From Symsagittifera roscoffensis (Eukaryota > Xenacoelomorpha > Acoela > Convolutidae), in assembly GCF_963678635.1 (NCBI RefSeq), contig NC_087067.1, positions 43,003,829-43,067,828 of the forward strand: a DNA stretch of 64,000 nt, written 5' to 3'. The notes below the pieces were generated by a model. That model saw only the letters and a program-made list of their open reading frames with translations, was not told the DNA's origin and did not search any database. Positions 22,708 to 34,535 of the stretch are shown piece after piece (position 1 is the stretch's first letter; every line of letters begins with the position of its first letter). The translations under genes and the position numbers were made by a program.

Positions 22708-24146
22708 TTAGGTTATTTTCTTAATGGGTTAGTCAATTTTTTTTAAAATTTATTCATCTGTTGAAATCATTCTTCATCAAAACTTTTGAAAATCGTCCAA
22801 TTTTTCTAAATTAATTTTCGTTTATTTTCACCCTTTATCATATTAGTAACTTGTAAATTTGAGAGAATTTGACACTTGCAAGCTGGTTCCACACAAACAT
22901 AATGTTGGCTTCTTCTGGTTTCACTGTTGTTCTTAAGACTGTAGCCATCAACAACCAAGTTATTCCCGTATTTTGTTTTTTATGAAGCAATGCTGAACAT
23001 GAGCTAATTGTATTATTAAAACTTTATAATAAACGAATCTTTAAGACTAACTGTATAATAACTCAAACTGCATTATTCTGATGCAGTTCAATCAAGTCTT
23101 TATAACCAAAGCTTACGCATCTTTTTCATTTGAATATTTGTCGTTAGACCAAGTAAATGGAAAGGAAGCAAAAATCTTCGCCTTTGATATTTCATCATCA
23201 AGCTTTCGTAATCTAGTGGTTAACGCGTTTGTCTCGATTGGATGTAGGTTATTTCTGCGTAGGTTGGAATCCAGCTGTCTACCTTTTTTGTTGTTTTGAA
23301 ATTATGCTAGTCTGTAGACTTTCATGTTTTCAAATTTTTACGATTGTCGAGCTTTGGAATGAAAAATCAGAAAAACTAATAAAAAAAAATATTTAAAAAA
23401 AGACTGGTCGTATCAAGGCTCAGCCTTGAATGTTTCGACTGCGCTTTGACTGGTCTCCAATAGTTTGTAGTAAATAAAATTTAGCAAAATTACAATTTTC
23501 AGGCCAATAAAATAGAATAATTAAAACTAATTGGCTTTTACATCAAGTCATTTTGGAACAATTTTTTAGCGTTGAATAATGCAAAAATTGATAATAAAAC
23601 GAGTTTTTGGGACAGGATTGTGCACAACCGGCGGGGCCTATGCATATCAAGGAATCGAACCCGCGAAGGTCTAATGAGTTTTTTGAAATTATTGAAATCC
23701 AAAGTCACTCAAACTTCCAAAAACAATTTAAAAATAATTTGATTGTGATATTGATGAAATAAACAAAAAACAGAAGTTAGGTTTTTTCTAACAGTTTTAA
23801 AAAAGAAGGTGTTTTTCTTTTTTCTCAATTCACCCCCTCTCAAGCTAATATAAACTAGAAAGCGTTTATTGGGAATTTTTAACAGTAATAAAAAACCTAA
23901 GATCAAATGACTGCTTCAATTCAATTTGGAACTCAATAAACTGCCACTTATGCGTGTCTAAAGAAATCATGATCGTGAATGTTGCACAAACACGGGTTCC
24001 AGGCAGGAGTGAACACGCATGTAAGCATTGAGTTGCATGCGTGCGTGCGTGCGTGCGTGCATTCATGTTGTCAAGCCACGCTTTTTGTATTTTTATTTCA
24101 ATTACTTATTTAATTAGCTATAACCTAACAAAGATTTAATTCATTA
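22708..24146. repeat. Array unit 2
   Basis: Lacks the 32-base ccacacaaacataat duplication. The - strand frame is interrupted. A GTGC tract lies at about 24,035-24,061. Confidence 0.9.
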
Positions 24147-25635
24147 TTAGGTTTTTTTTTACTCAGTTGGTCAATTTTTTTTCTTCAATTTATTCATCTG
24201 TTGAAATCGTTCTTCATCAAAATTTTTGAAAATTGTCCGGTTCTTTGAAATCAATTTTCGTTTGTTTTTGCTCTTTTTAATATCAGTAACTTGTAAATTT
24301 GAGAGAAGTCGACATTTGCAAGCTGATTCCACACAAACATAAAGTTGGGTTCTTCTGGTTTTACTGTTGTTCTTAAACCTGTAGCCATCAACAACCAAGT
24401 TACTCTCGTATTTTGTTTTTGATGAAGCAATGCTGAACATGAGCTAATTATATTATTAAAATTTTATAATAAACGAATCTTTAAGACTCACTGTATAATA
24501 ACTCAAACTGCATTATTCTGATGCAGTTCAATCAAGTTTTTATGACCAAAGCTTACGCATCTTTTTCATTTGAATACTTGTCGTTAGACAAAGTAAATGG
24601 AAAGGAAGCAAAAACATTCGCAATTGATATTTCATCATCAAGACTTCGTAATCTAGTGGTTAACCTGTTTTTCTCGATTGGATGTAGGTTATTTCTGCGT
24701 AGGTTGGAATCCAGCTGTCCATCTTTTTTGTGGTTTTGAAATTATGCTAGTCTGTAGACTTTCATGTTTTCAAATTTTTACGATTGTCGAGCTTTGGAAT
24801 GCAAAATCAGAAAAACCGCGGCAGCTCATGTTTATCACTTCAAGTTTGATTAAAAAATTAATCAAAAAAATATTTAAAAAAAGACTGGTCGTATCAAGAC
24901 TCAACATTGAATGTTTCGACTGCCCTTTGACTGTTCTCAACTAGTTTGTAGTAAATAAAATTTAGCAAAATTACGATTTTCAGGCCAATAAGATAGTCGA
25001 GGATGGAGTCATTAAAAGTAATTGGCTTTTACATCAAGTCAATTTGGAACGATTTTGTAGTGTTGAATAATGCAAAAATTGATAATAAAACGAGTTTTTG
25101 GGACAGGATTGTGCACACCCGGCGGGGCCTATGCATATCAAGGAATCGAACCCGCGAAGGTCTAATGAGTTTTTTGAAATTTTTGAAATCCAAAGTCACT
25201 CAAATTTCCAAAAACAATTTTGAAAATATTTTGATTGTGATATTGATGAAATAAACAAAAAACAGAAATTAAGTTTTTTCTAACAGTTTTAAAAGAGAAG
25301 TTGTTTTTCTTTTTTCTCAATTCACCCCCTCGCAAGCTAATTTGAACTAGAAAGGGTTTATTGGGAATTTTTAACCGTAATAAAAAGACCTAAGATCAAA
25401 TGACTGCCTCAATTCAATTTGGAACTCATTAAACGGCCACTTATGCATGTTAAAAGAAATCATGATCGTGAATGTTGCACAAACACGGGTTTCAGGCAGG
25501 AGTGAACACGCATGTAAGCATTGAGTTGCATGCGTGCGTGCGTGCGTGCATTCATGTTGTCACGCCACGCTTTTTGTATTTTTATTTCAATTACTAATTT
25601 AATTAGCTATAACCTAACAAAGATTTAATTCATTA
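24147..25635. repeat. Array unit 3
   Basis: Lacks the 32-base duplication. It carries the 89-codon FLYWCH-like frame (24,171-24,440, -) with the best family spacing. A short GTGC tract lies near 25,528-25,550. Confidence 0.93.
24171..24440 (-). CDS. FLYWCH-like small reading frame, ancestral form (unit 3)
   Basis: 89 codons starting MFSIASSKTKYESNLVVDGY, then RFKNNSKTRRTQLYVC and VESACKCRLLSN. The order Phe, LVVDGY-R-F, a basic spacer, YxC, four residues, CKxRL follows the FLYWCH zinc-finger pattern, as recalled from the family. The Trp is replaced by Val and the final His-x-His is absent, so zinc binding is doubtful. The C-terminal 35 residues are Lys-rich and unfamiliar. TATA-like tttattataaag lies about 40 bases upstream of the ATG. 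FLYWCH fingers occur in chromatin proteins and in animal Mutator-like transposases. This piece could be a first exon, a decayed transposase end or a small gene. Confidence 0.4.
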   Translation of the reverse strand: MFSIASSKTKYESNLVVDGYRFKNNSKTRRTQLYVCVESACKCRLLSNLQVTDIKKSKNKRKLISKNRTIFKNFDEERFQQMNKLKKKN

Positions 25636-27127
25636 TTAGGTTATTTTTTTTCAATCAGTTAGTCAATTTTTTTTCAATTTTTTCATCTGTTGAGATCGTT
25701 CTTCATCAACATTTTTGAAAATTGTCCGGTTTTTTGAAATCAAATTTCGTTTATTTTTGCTCTTTACAATATCAGTACCTTGTAAATTTGAGAGAAGACG
25801 ACATTTGCAAGCTGATTCCACACAAACATAATGTTGGTTGCAAACTGGTTCCCACACAAACATAATATTGCTGTTGTTCTTAAACCTGTAGCCATCAACA
25901 ACCAAGTTACTCCCGTATTTTGTTTTTGATGGAGCAATGCTGAACATGCGCTAATTGTATTACTAAAACTTTATAATAAACGAATCATTAAGACTGTATA
26001 ATAACTCAAACTGCAATATTCTGATACAGTTCAGTCAAGTTTTTATAACCAAAAATTACGCATCTTTTCCATTTGAATATTTGTCGTTAGAAAGGAAGCA
26101 AAAACTTTCGCGATTGATTTTTTATTATCAAGCCTTCGTCATCTAGTGGTTAACGCGTTTGTCTCGAATAGATGTAGTCTATTTCTGCGTAGGTTGGAAT
26201 CCAGCTGTCTACCTTTTTTGTGGTTTTGAAGTTATGCTAGTCTGTAGACTTTCATGTTTTCAATTTTTTTGCTGGTCGAGCCTTGGAATGCAAAATCGGA
26301 AAAACCGCGGCAGCTCATGTTTATCACTTCGAGTTTGATTACTTAACTTAAAAAGTATTTCAAAAAAGTACTGAGCCTTGAATGTTTCGACTGCCCTTTG
26401 ACTGGTCTCAAATAGTTTGTAGTAAATGAAAATTAGCAAAATTACGATTTTCAGGCCGATAAGATAGTCGAGGGTGGAATTATTAAAACTAATTGGCGTT
26501 TACATCAAGTCATTTTGGAACGATTTTCTAGTGTTGAATAATGCAAAAATTGATAATAAAATGAGTTTGTGGGACAGGATTGTGCACACCCGGCGGGGCC
26601 CATGCATATCAAGGAATCGAACCCGCGAAGGTCTAATGAGTTTTTCGAAATTGTTGAAATCCAAAGTCACTCAAATTTCCAAAAACAATTTAAAAAATAT
26701 TTTGATTATGATATTGATGAAATAAACAAAAAACAGAAATTAAGTTTTTCTAACAGTTTTAAAACAGAAGGTGTTTTTCTTTTTTCTCAATTCACCCCCT
26801 CTCAAGCTAATTTAAACTAGAAAGGGTTTAGTGGGAACTTTTAACCGTAATAAAAAACCTAAGATCAAATGACTGCTTCAATTCATTTTGGAACTCAATA
26901 AACTGCCACTTATGCTTGTCTTAAAAAATCATGATCGTGAATGTTGCACAAACACGGGTTCCAGGCAGAAGTCAACACGCATGTAAGCATTGAGTTGCGT
27001 GCGTGCGTGCGTGCGTTCGTGCCTGCGTGCGTGCGTGCGTGCATTCATGTTGTCAAGCCACGCTTGTTGTTTTTTTTTTCAATTACTTATTTAATTAGCT
27101 ATAACCTAACAAAGGTTTATTTCATTG
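25636..27127. repeat. Array unit 4
   Basis: 94-codon - strand frame at 25,663-25,947. A small deletion in the VNGKEAK region (gtcgttagaaaggaagc), shared with units 6 and 7. Confidence 0.93.
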
Positions 27128-28490
27128 TTAGGTTATTTTTTTTCAATCAGTTAGTCAATTTTTTTTCAAGTTTTTCATCTGTTGAAATCGTTCTTCATCA
27201 AAATTTTTGAAAATTGTACGCTTTTTTGAATTCAAATTTCGTTTATTTTTGCTCTTTATAATATCAGTAACTTGTAAATTTGAGAGAAGTCGACATTTGC
27301 AAGCTGATTCCACACAAACATAATGTTGGTTGCAAACTGGTTTCCACACAAACATAATATTGCTGTTGTTCTTAAACCTGTAGCCATCAACAACCAAGTT
27401 ACTCCCGTATTTTATTTTTGATGGAGCAATGCTGAACATGCATAATATTTTGTAATAAACGAATCATTGAGACTGTATAATAACTCAAACTGCAATATTC
27501 TGATACAGTTCAGTCAAGTTTTTATAACCAAAGCTTACGCATCTTTTCATTTGAATATTTGTCGTTAGACCAAGTAAATGGAAAAGAAGCAAAAACTTTC
27601 GCGATTGATATTTTATTATCAAGCCTTCGTCATCTAGTGGTTAACGCGTTTGTCTCGAATAGATTTAGGCTATTTCTGCGTAGGTTGGAATCCAGCTGTC
27701 TACCTTTTTTGTGGTTTTGAAGTTATCCTAGTCTGTAGACTTTCATGTTTTCAATTTTTATGCTTGTCGAGCCTTGGAATGCAAAATCAGAAACACCGCG
27801 GCAGCTCATGTTTATCACTTCGAGTTTAATTACTTAACTTAAAAAAGTATTTAAAAAAAGTACTCAGCCATGAATGTTTCGACTGCCCTTTGACTGGTCT
27901 CAAATAGTTTGTAGTAAATAAAAATTAGCAAAGTTACGATTTTCAGGCCGATAAGATAGTCGAGGGTGGAATTATTAAAACTAATTGGCGTTTACATCAA
28001 GTCATTTTGGAACGATTTTGTAGTGTTGAATAAAGCAAAAATTGATAATCAAACAAGTTTTTGGGACATGATTGTGCACACCCGGCGGGGCCTATGCATA
28101 TCAAGGAATCGAACCCGCGAAGGTCTAATGAGTTTTTTGAAATTGTTGAAATCCAAAGTCACTCAAATTTCCAAAAACAATTTTTAAAAAAATATTTTGA
28201 TTGTGATATTTATGAAAACAACAAAAAACAGAAATTAAGTTTTTTCTAACAATTTTAAAAGAGAATGTGTTTTTCTTTTTTCTCAATTCACCCCCTCTCA
28301 AGCTAATTTAAACTAGAAAGGGTTTATTGGGAATTTTTAACCGTAATAAAAAACCTAAGATCAAATGACTGCTTCAATTCAATTTGGAACTCAATAAAAT
28401 GCCACTTATGCTTGTCATAAGAAATCATGATCGTGAATGTTGCACAAACACGGGTTCCAGGCAGAAGTCAACACGCATGTAAGCATTGAG

Positions 28491-28538
<48 letters not shown>

Positions 28539-28625
28539 ATTCATGTTGTCAAGCCACGCTTTTTGTATTTTTTTTTTCAATTACTTATTTAATTAGCTAT
28601 AATCTAACAAAGATTTATTTCATTG
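27128..28625. repeat. Array unit 5
   Basis: 94-codon - strand frame at 27,155-27,439. It has the longest uninterrupted GTGC-type tract, about 28,492-28,538. Confidence 0.93.
28492..28538. repeat. GTGC-type microsatellite (longest example)
   Basis: Alternating purine-pyrimidine tract gcgtgcgtgc..., present in 20 of 21 units at the same place with lengths from about 15 to 47 bases. It is absent from unit 1. Confidence 0.9.
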
Positions 28626-28634
28626 TTAGGTTAT
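28614..28634. repeat. Inverted repeat at unit junctions (unit 5/6 as example)
   Basis: In most units AACCTAACA and TGTTAGGTT flank a 14-base AT-rich loop just where units join. In units 5, 6 and others one arm base differs (atctaaca). Both array edges fall at this point. Confidence 0.6.
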
Positions 28635-28651
28635 TTTTTTCAATCAGTTAG

Positions 28652-28936
28652 TCAATTTTTTTTCAATTTTTTCATCTGTTGAAATCGTTCATTATCAAAA
28701 TTTTTGAAAAATGTCCGGTTTTTTGAAATCAAATTTCGTTTATTTTTGCTCTTTATAAAATCAGTAACTTGTAAATTTGAGAGAAGTCGACATTTGCAAG
28801 CTGATTCCACACAAACATAATGTTGGTTGCAAACTGGTTTCCACACAAACATAATATTGCAGTTGTTCTTAAACCTGTAGCCATCAACAACCAAGTTACT
28901 ACCGTATTTTGTTTTTGATGGAGCAATGCTGAACAT
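28652..28936 (-). CDS. FLYWCH-like small reading frame, common array form (unit 6 as example)
   Basis: 94 codons; the long form (94-96) also stays open at 25663-25947, 27155-27439, 30121-30405, 31603-31887, 33084-33368, 34562-34846, 36478-36762, 37976-38260, 45399-45689, 46873-47163 and 51338-51622. Relative to unit 3, seven residues (KTRRTQL) are replaced by thirteen (NIMFVWKPVCNQH), created by a tandem copy of about 32 bases read in a shifted frame. This widens the gap before YVCVESACKCRLL and should disturb a FLYWCH fold, yet the frame remains open. That can reflect either selection or simply recent copying between units. No further exon was seen downstream on the - strand. Confidence 0.3.
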   Translation of the reverse strand: MFSIAPSKTKYGSNLVVDGYRFKNNCNIMFVWKPVCNQHYVCVESACKCRLLSNLQVTDFIKSKNKRNLISKNRTFFKNFDNERFQQMKKLKKN

Positions 28937-29128
28937 GCGCTAATTGTATTACTAAAACTTTATAATAAACGAAACATTAAGACTGTATAATAACTCAAAC
29001 TGCAATATTCTGATACAGTTCAGTCAAGTTTTTATAACCAAAAATTACGCATCTTTTCCATTTGAATATTTGTCGTTAGAAAGGAAGCAAAAACTTTCGC
29101 GATTAATTTTTTATTATCAAGCCTTCGT

Positions 29129-29191
29129 CATCTAGTGGTTAACGCGTTTGTCTCGAATAGATGTAGTCTATTTCTGCGTAGGTTGGAATCC
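29129..29191 (+). promoter_or_regulatory. tRNA-like internal promoter block (unit 6 as example; in every unit)
   Basis: Tctagtggttaacgcg resembles the D-arm/A-box region of tRNA genes, and ggttggaatcc (29,181-29,191) sits about 50 bases on, at B-box distance. The consensus B box is GGTTCGANTCC; the array has one mismatch. The lone copy at 55,583-55,593 has the exact consensus GGTTCGAATCC. No cloverleaf with a proper anticodon arm forms, so this is a promoter relic or SINE-type head, not a tRNA gene. Confidence 0.5.
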
Positions 29192-29601
29192 AGCTGTCTA
29201 CCTTTTTTGTGGTTTTGAAGTTATGCTAGTCTGTAGACTTTCATGTTTTCAATTTTTTTGCTGGTCGAGCCTTGGAATGCAAAATCGGAAAAACCGCGGC
29301 AGCTCATGTTTATCACTTCGAGTTTGATTACTTAACTTAAAAAGTATTTCAAAAAAGTACTGAGCCTTGAATGTTTCGACTGCCCTTTGACTGGTCTCAA
29401 ATAGTTTGTAGTAAATGAAAATTAGCAAAATTACGATTTTCAGGCCGATAAGATAGTCGAGGGTGGAATTATTAAAACTAATTGGCGTTTACATCAAGTC
29501 ATTTTGGAACGATTTTCTAGTGTTGAATAATGCAAAAATTGATAATAAAATGAGTTTGTGGGACAGGATTGTGCACACCCGGCGGGGCCCATGCATATCA
29601 A

Positions 29602-29612
29602 GGAATCGAACC
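29602..29612 (-). promoter_or_regulatory. B-box-like element on the - strand (unit 6 as example)
   Basis: The reverse complement reads GGTTCGATTCC, an exact match to the RNA polymerase III B-box consensus, inside the most GC-rich part of the unit. Most middle units have this form; units 1, 15 and 18-21 have gggaccgattcc or close variants. No convincing A box lies at the right distance on the - strand. Confidence 0.35.
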
Positions 29613-30094
29613 CGCGAAGGTCTAATGAGTTTTTCGAAATTGTTGAAATCCAAAGTCACTCAAATTTCCAAAAACAATTTAAAAAATATTTTGATTATGA
29701 TATTGATGAAATTAACAAAAAACAGAAATTAAGTTTTTCTAACAGTTTTAAAACAGAAGGTGTTTTTCTTTTTTCTCAATTCACCCCCTCGCAAGCTAAT
29801 TTAAACTAGAAAGGGTTTATTGGGAATTTTTAACCGTAATAAAAAGACCTAAGGTCAAATGACTGCCTCAATTCAATTTGGAACTCATTAAACGGCCACT
29901 TATGCATGTTAAAAGAAATCATGATCGTGAATGTTGCACAAACACGGGTTACAGGCAGGAGTGAACACGCATGTAAGCATTGAGTTGCATGCGTGCGTGC
30001 GTGCGTGCATTCATGTTGTCAAGCCACGCTTTTTGTATTTTTTTTTCAATTACTTATTTAATTAGCTATAATCTAACAAAGATTTATTTCATTG

Positions 30095-31575
30095 TTAGGT
30101 TATTTTTTTCAATCAGTTAGTCAATTTTTTTTCAATTTTTTCATCTGTTGAAATCGTTCATTATCAAAATTTTTGAAAAATGTCCGGTTTTTTGAAATCA
30201 AATTTCGTTTATTTTTGCTCTTTATAAAATCAGTAACTTGTAAATTTGAGAGAAGTCGACATTTGCAAGCTGATTCCACACAAACATAATGTTGGTTGCA
30301 AACTGGTTTCCACACAAACATAATATTGCAGTTGTTCTTAAACCTGTAGCCATCAACAACCAAGTTACTACCGTATTTTGTTTTTGATGGAGCAATGCTG
30401 AACATGCGCTAATTGTATTACTAAAACTTTATAATAAACGAAACATTAAGACTGTATAATAACTCAAACTGCAATATTCTGATACAGTTCAGTCAAGTTT
30501 TTATAACCAAAAATTACGCATCTTTTCCATTTGAATATTTGTCGTTAGAAAGGAAGCAAAAACTTTCGCGATTGATTTTTTATTATCAAGCCTTCGTCAT
30601 CTAGTGGTTAACGCGTTTGTCTCGAATAGATGTAGTCTATTTCTGCGTAGGTTGGAATCCAGCTGTCTACCTTTTTTGTGGTTTTGAAGTTATGCTAGTC
30701 TGTAGACTTTCATGTTTTCAATTTTTTTGCTGGTCGAGCCTTGGAATGCAAAATCGGAAAAACCGCGGCAGCTCATGTTTATCACTTCAAGTTTGATTAC
30801 TTAATTTAAAAAAGTATTTCAAAAAAGTACTGAGCCTTGAATGTTTCGACTGCCCTTTGACTGGTCTCAAACAGTTTGTAGTAAATGAAAATTAGCAAAA
30901 TTACGATTTTCAGGCCGATAAGATAGTCGAGGGTGGAGTTATTAAAACTAATTGGCGTTTACATCAAGTCATTTTGGAACGATTTTCTAGTGTTGAATAA
31001 TGCAAAAATTGATATTAAAATGAGTTTGTGGGACAGGATTGTGCACACCCGGCGGGGCCTATGCATATCAAGGAATCGAACCCGCGAAGGTCTAATGAGT
31101 TTTTCGAAATTGTTGAAATCCAAAGTCACTCAAATTTTCAAAAACAATTTAAAAAATATTTTGATTATGATATTGATGAAATAAACAAAAAACAGAAATT
31201 AAGTTTTTCTAACAGTTTTAAAAGAGAAGGTGTTTTTCTTTTTTCTCAATTCACCCCCTCTCAAGCTAATTTAAACTACAAAGAGTTTAGTGGGAACTTT
31301 TAACCGTAATAAAAAACCTAAGATCAAAAGATTGCTTCAATTCATTTTGGAACTCAATAAACTGCCACTTATGCTTGTCTTAAAAAATCATGATCGTGAA
31401 TGTTGCACAAACACGGGTTCCAGGCAGAAGTCAACACGCATGTAAGCATTGAGTTGCGTGCGTGCGTGCCTGCGTGCGTGCGTGCGTGCCTTCATGTTGT
31501 CAAGCCACGCTTTTTGTATTTTTTTTTCAATTACTTATTTAATTAGCTATAACCTAACAAAGGTTTAATTCATTG
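30095..31575. repeat. Array unit 7
   Basis: 94-codon - strand frame at 30,121-30,405. Very close to unit 6 over its first half. Confidence 0.93.
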
Positions 31576-33056
31576 TTAGGTTATTTTTTTTCAATCAGTT
31601 AGTCAATTTTTTTTCAAGTTTTTCATCTTTTGAAATCGTTCTTCATCAAAATTTTTGAAAACTGTCCGCTTTTTTGAAATCAAATTTCGTTTATTTTTGC
31701 TCTTTATAATATCAGTAACTTGTAAATTTGAGAGAAGTCGACATTTGCAAGCTGATTCCACACAAACATAATGTTGGTTGCAAACTGGTTTCCACACAAA
31801 CATAATATTGCTGTTGTTCTTAAACCTGTAGCCATCAACAACCAAGTTACTCCCGTATTTTGTTTTTGATGGAGCAATGCTGAACATGCATAATATTTTA
31901 TAATAAACGAATCATTCAGACTGTATAATAACTCAAACTGCAATATTCTGATACAGTTCAGTCAAGTTTTTATAACCAAAGCTTACGCATCTTTTCCATT
32001 TGAATATTTGTCGTTTGACCAAGTAAGTGGAAAAGAAGCAAAAACTTTCGCGATTGATATTTTATTATCAAGCCTTCGTCATCTAGTGGTTAACGCGTTT
32101 GTCTCGAATAGATTTAGGCTATTTCTGCGTAGGTTGGAATCCAGCTGTCTACCTTTTTTGTGGTTTTGAAGTTATGCTAGTCTGTAGACTTTCATGTTTT
32201 CAATTTTTATGCTTGTCGAGCCTTGGAATGCAAAATCAGAAACACCGCGGCAGCTCATGTTTATCACTTCGAGTTTGATTACTTAACTTAAAAAAGTATT
32301 TAAAAAAAGTACTCAGCTTTGAAAGTTTCGACTGCCCCTGACTGGTCTCAAATAGTTTGTAGTAAATAAAAATTAGCAAAATTACGATTTTCAGGCCGAT
32401 AAGATAGTCGAGGGTGGAGTTATTAAAACAAATTGGCGTTTACATCAAGTCATTTTGGAACGATTTTCTAGTGTTGAATAATGCAAAAATTGATAATAAA
32501 ATGAGTTTGTGGGACAGGATTGTGCACACCCGGCGGGGCCTATGCATATCAAGGAATCGAACCCGCGAAGGTCTAATGAGTTTTTCGAAATTGTTGAAAT
32601 CCAAAGTCACTCAAATTTCCAAAAACAATTTAAAAAATATTTTGATTATGATATTGATGAAATAAACAAAAAACAGAAATTAAGTTTTTCTAACAGTTTT
32701 AAAAGAGAAGGTATTTTTCTTTTTTCTCAATTCACCCCCTCTCAAGCTAATTTAAACTACAAAGGGTTTAGTGGGAACTTTTAACCGTAATAAAAAACCT
32801 AAGATCAAATGACTGCTTCAATTCATTTTGGAACTCAATAAACTGCCACTTATGCTTGTCTTAAAAAATCATGATCGTGAATGTTGCACAAACACGGGTT
32901 CCAGGCAGAAGTCAACACGCATGTAAGCATTGAGTTGCGTGCGTGCGTGCCTGCGTGCGTGCGTGCGTGCCTTCATGTTGTCAAGCCACGCTTTTTGTAT
33001 TTTTTTTTCAATTACTTATTTAATTAGCTATAACCTAACAAAGGTTTAATTCATTG
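31576..33056. repeat. Array unit 8
   Basis: 94-codon - strand frame at 31,603-31,887. Near twin of unit 9, including the same interrupted GTGC tract. Confidence 0.93.
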
Positions 33057-34417
33057 TTAGGTTATTTTTTTTCAATCAGTTAGTCAATTTTTTTTCAAGT
33101 TTTTCATCTTTTGAAATCGTTCTTCATCAAAATTTTTGAAAATTGTCCGCTTTTTTGAAATCAAATTTCGTTTATTTTTGCTCTTTATAATATCAGTAAC
33201 TTGTAAATTTGAGAGAAGTCGACATTTGCAAGCTGATTCCATACAAACATAATGTTGGTTGCAAACTGGTTTCCACACAAACATAATATTGCTGTTGTTC
33301 TTAAACCTGTAGCCATCAACAACCAAGTTACTCCCGTATTTTGTTTTTGATGGAGCAATGCTGAACATGCATAATATTTTATAATAAACGAATCATTGAG
33401 ACTGTATAATAACTCAAACTGCAATATTCTGATACATTTCAGTCAAGTTTTTATAACCAAAGCTTACGCATCTTTTCCATTTGAATATTTGTCGTTAGAC
33501 CAAGTAAATGGAAAGGAAGCAAAAACTTTCGCGATTGATATTTTATTATCAAGCCTTCGTCATCTAGTGGTTAACGCGTTTGTCTCGAATAGATTTAGGC
33601 TATTTCTGCGTAGGTTGGAATCCAGCTGTCTACCTTTTTTGTGGTTTTGAAGTTATGCTAGTCTGTAGACTTTCATGTTTTCAATTTTTATGCTTGTCGA
33701 GCCTTGGAATGCAAAATCAGAAACACCGCGGCAGCTCATGTTTATCACTTCGAGTTTGATTACTTAACTTAAAAAAGTATTTAAAAAAAGTACTCAGCCA
33801 TGAATGTTTCGACTGCCCTTTGACTGGTCTCAAATAGTTTGTAGTAAATAAAAATTAGCAAAGTTACAATTTTTAGGCCGATAAGATAGTCGAGGGTGGA
33901 ATTATTAAAACTAATTGGCGTTTACATCAAGTCATTTTGGAACGATTTTGTAGTGTTGAATAAGGCAAAAATTGATAATAAAACAAGTTTTTGGGACATG
34001 ATTGTGCACACCCCGCGGGGCCTATGCATATCAAGGAATCGAACCCGCGAAGGTCTAATGAGTTTTTTGAAATTGTTGAAATCCAAAGTCACTCAAATTT
34101 CCAAAAACATTTTAAAAAATATTTTGATTGTGATATTTATGAAAACAACAAAAAACAGAAATTAAGTTTTTTCTAACAATTTTAAAAGAGAATGTGTTTT
34201 TCTTTTTTCTCAATTCACCCCCTCTCAAGCTAATTTAAACTAGAAAGGGTTTATTGGGAATTTTTAACCGTAATAAAAAACCTAAGATCAAATGACTGCT
34301 TCAATTCAATTTGGAACTCAATAAAATGCCACTTATGCTTGTCATAAGAAATCATGATCGTGAATGTTGCACAAACACGGGTTCCAGGCAGAAGTCAACA
34401 CGCATGTAAGCATTGAG

Positions 34418-34449
<32 letters not shown>

Positions 34450-34535
34450 ATTCATGTTGTCAAGCCACGCTTTTTGTATTTTTTTTTCAATTACTTATTT
34501 AATTAGCTATAATCTAACAAAGATATATTTCATTG
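33057..34535. repeat. Array unit 9
   Basis: 94-codon - strand frame at 33,084-33,368. Confidence 0.93.

Larger units (their letters stand above)
28626..30094. repeat. Array unit 6
   Basis: 94-codon - strand frame at 28,652-28,936, predicted identical in protein to those of units 7 and 11. Confidence 0.93.

Noticed and set aside
29129-29191. Functional tRNA genes in the array
   Set aside because: No cloverleaf with a paired acceptor stem, T stem and a 7-base anticodon loop can be drawn; only the promoter boxes look tRNA-like.
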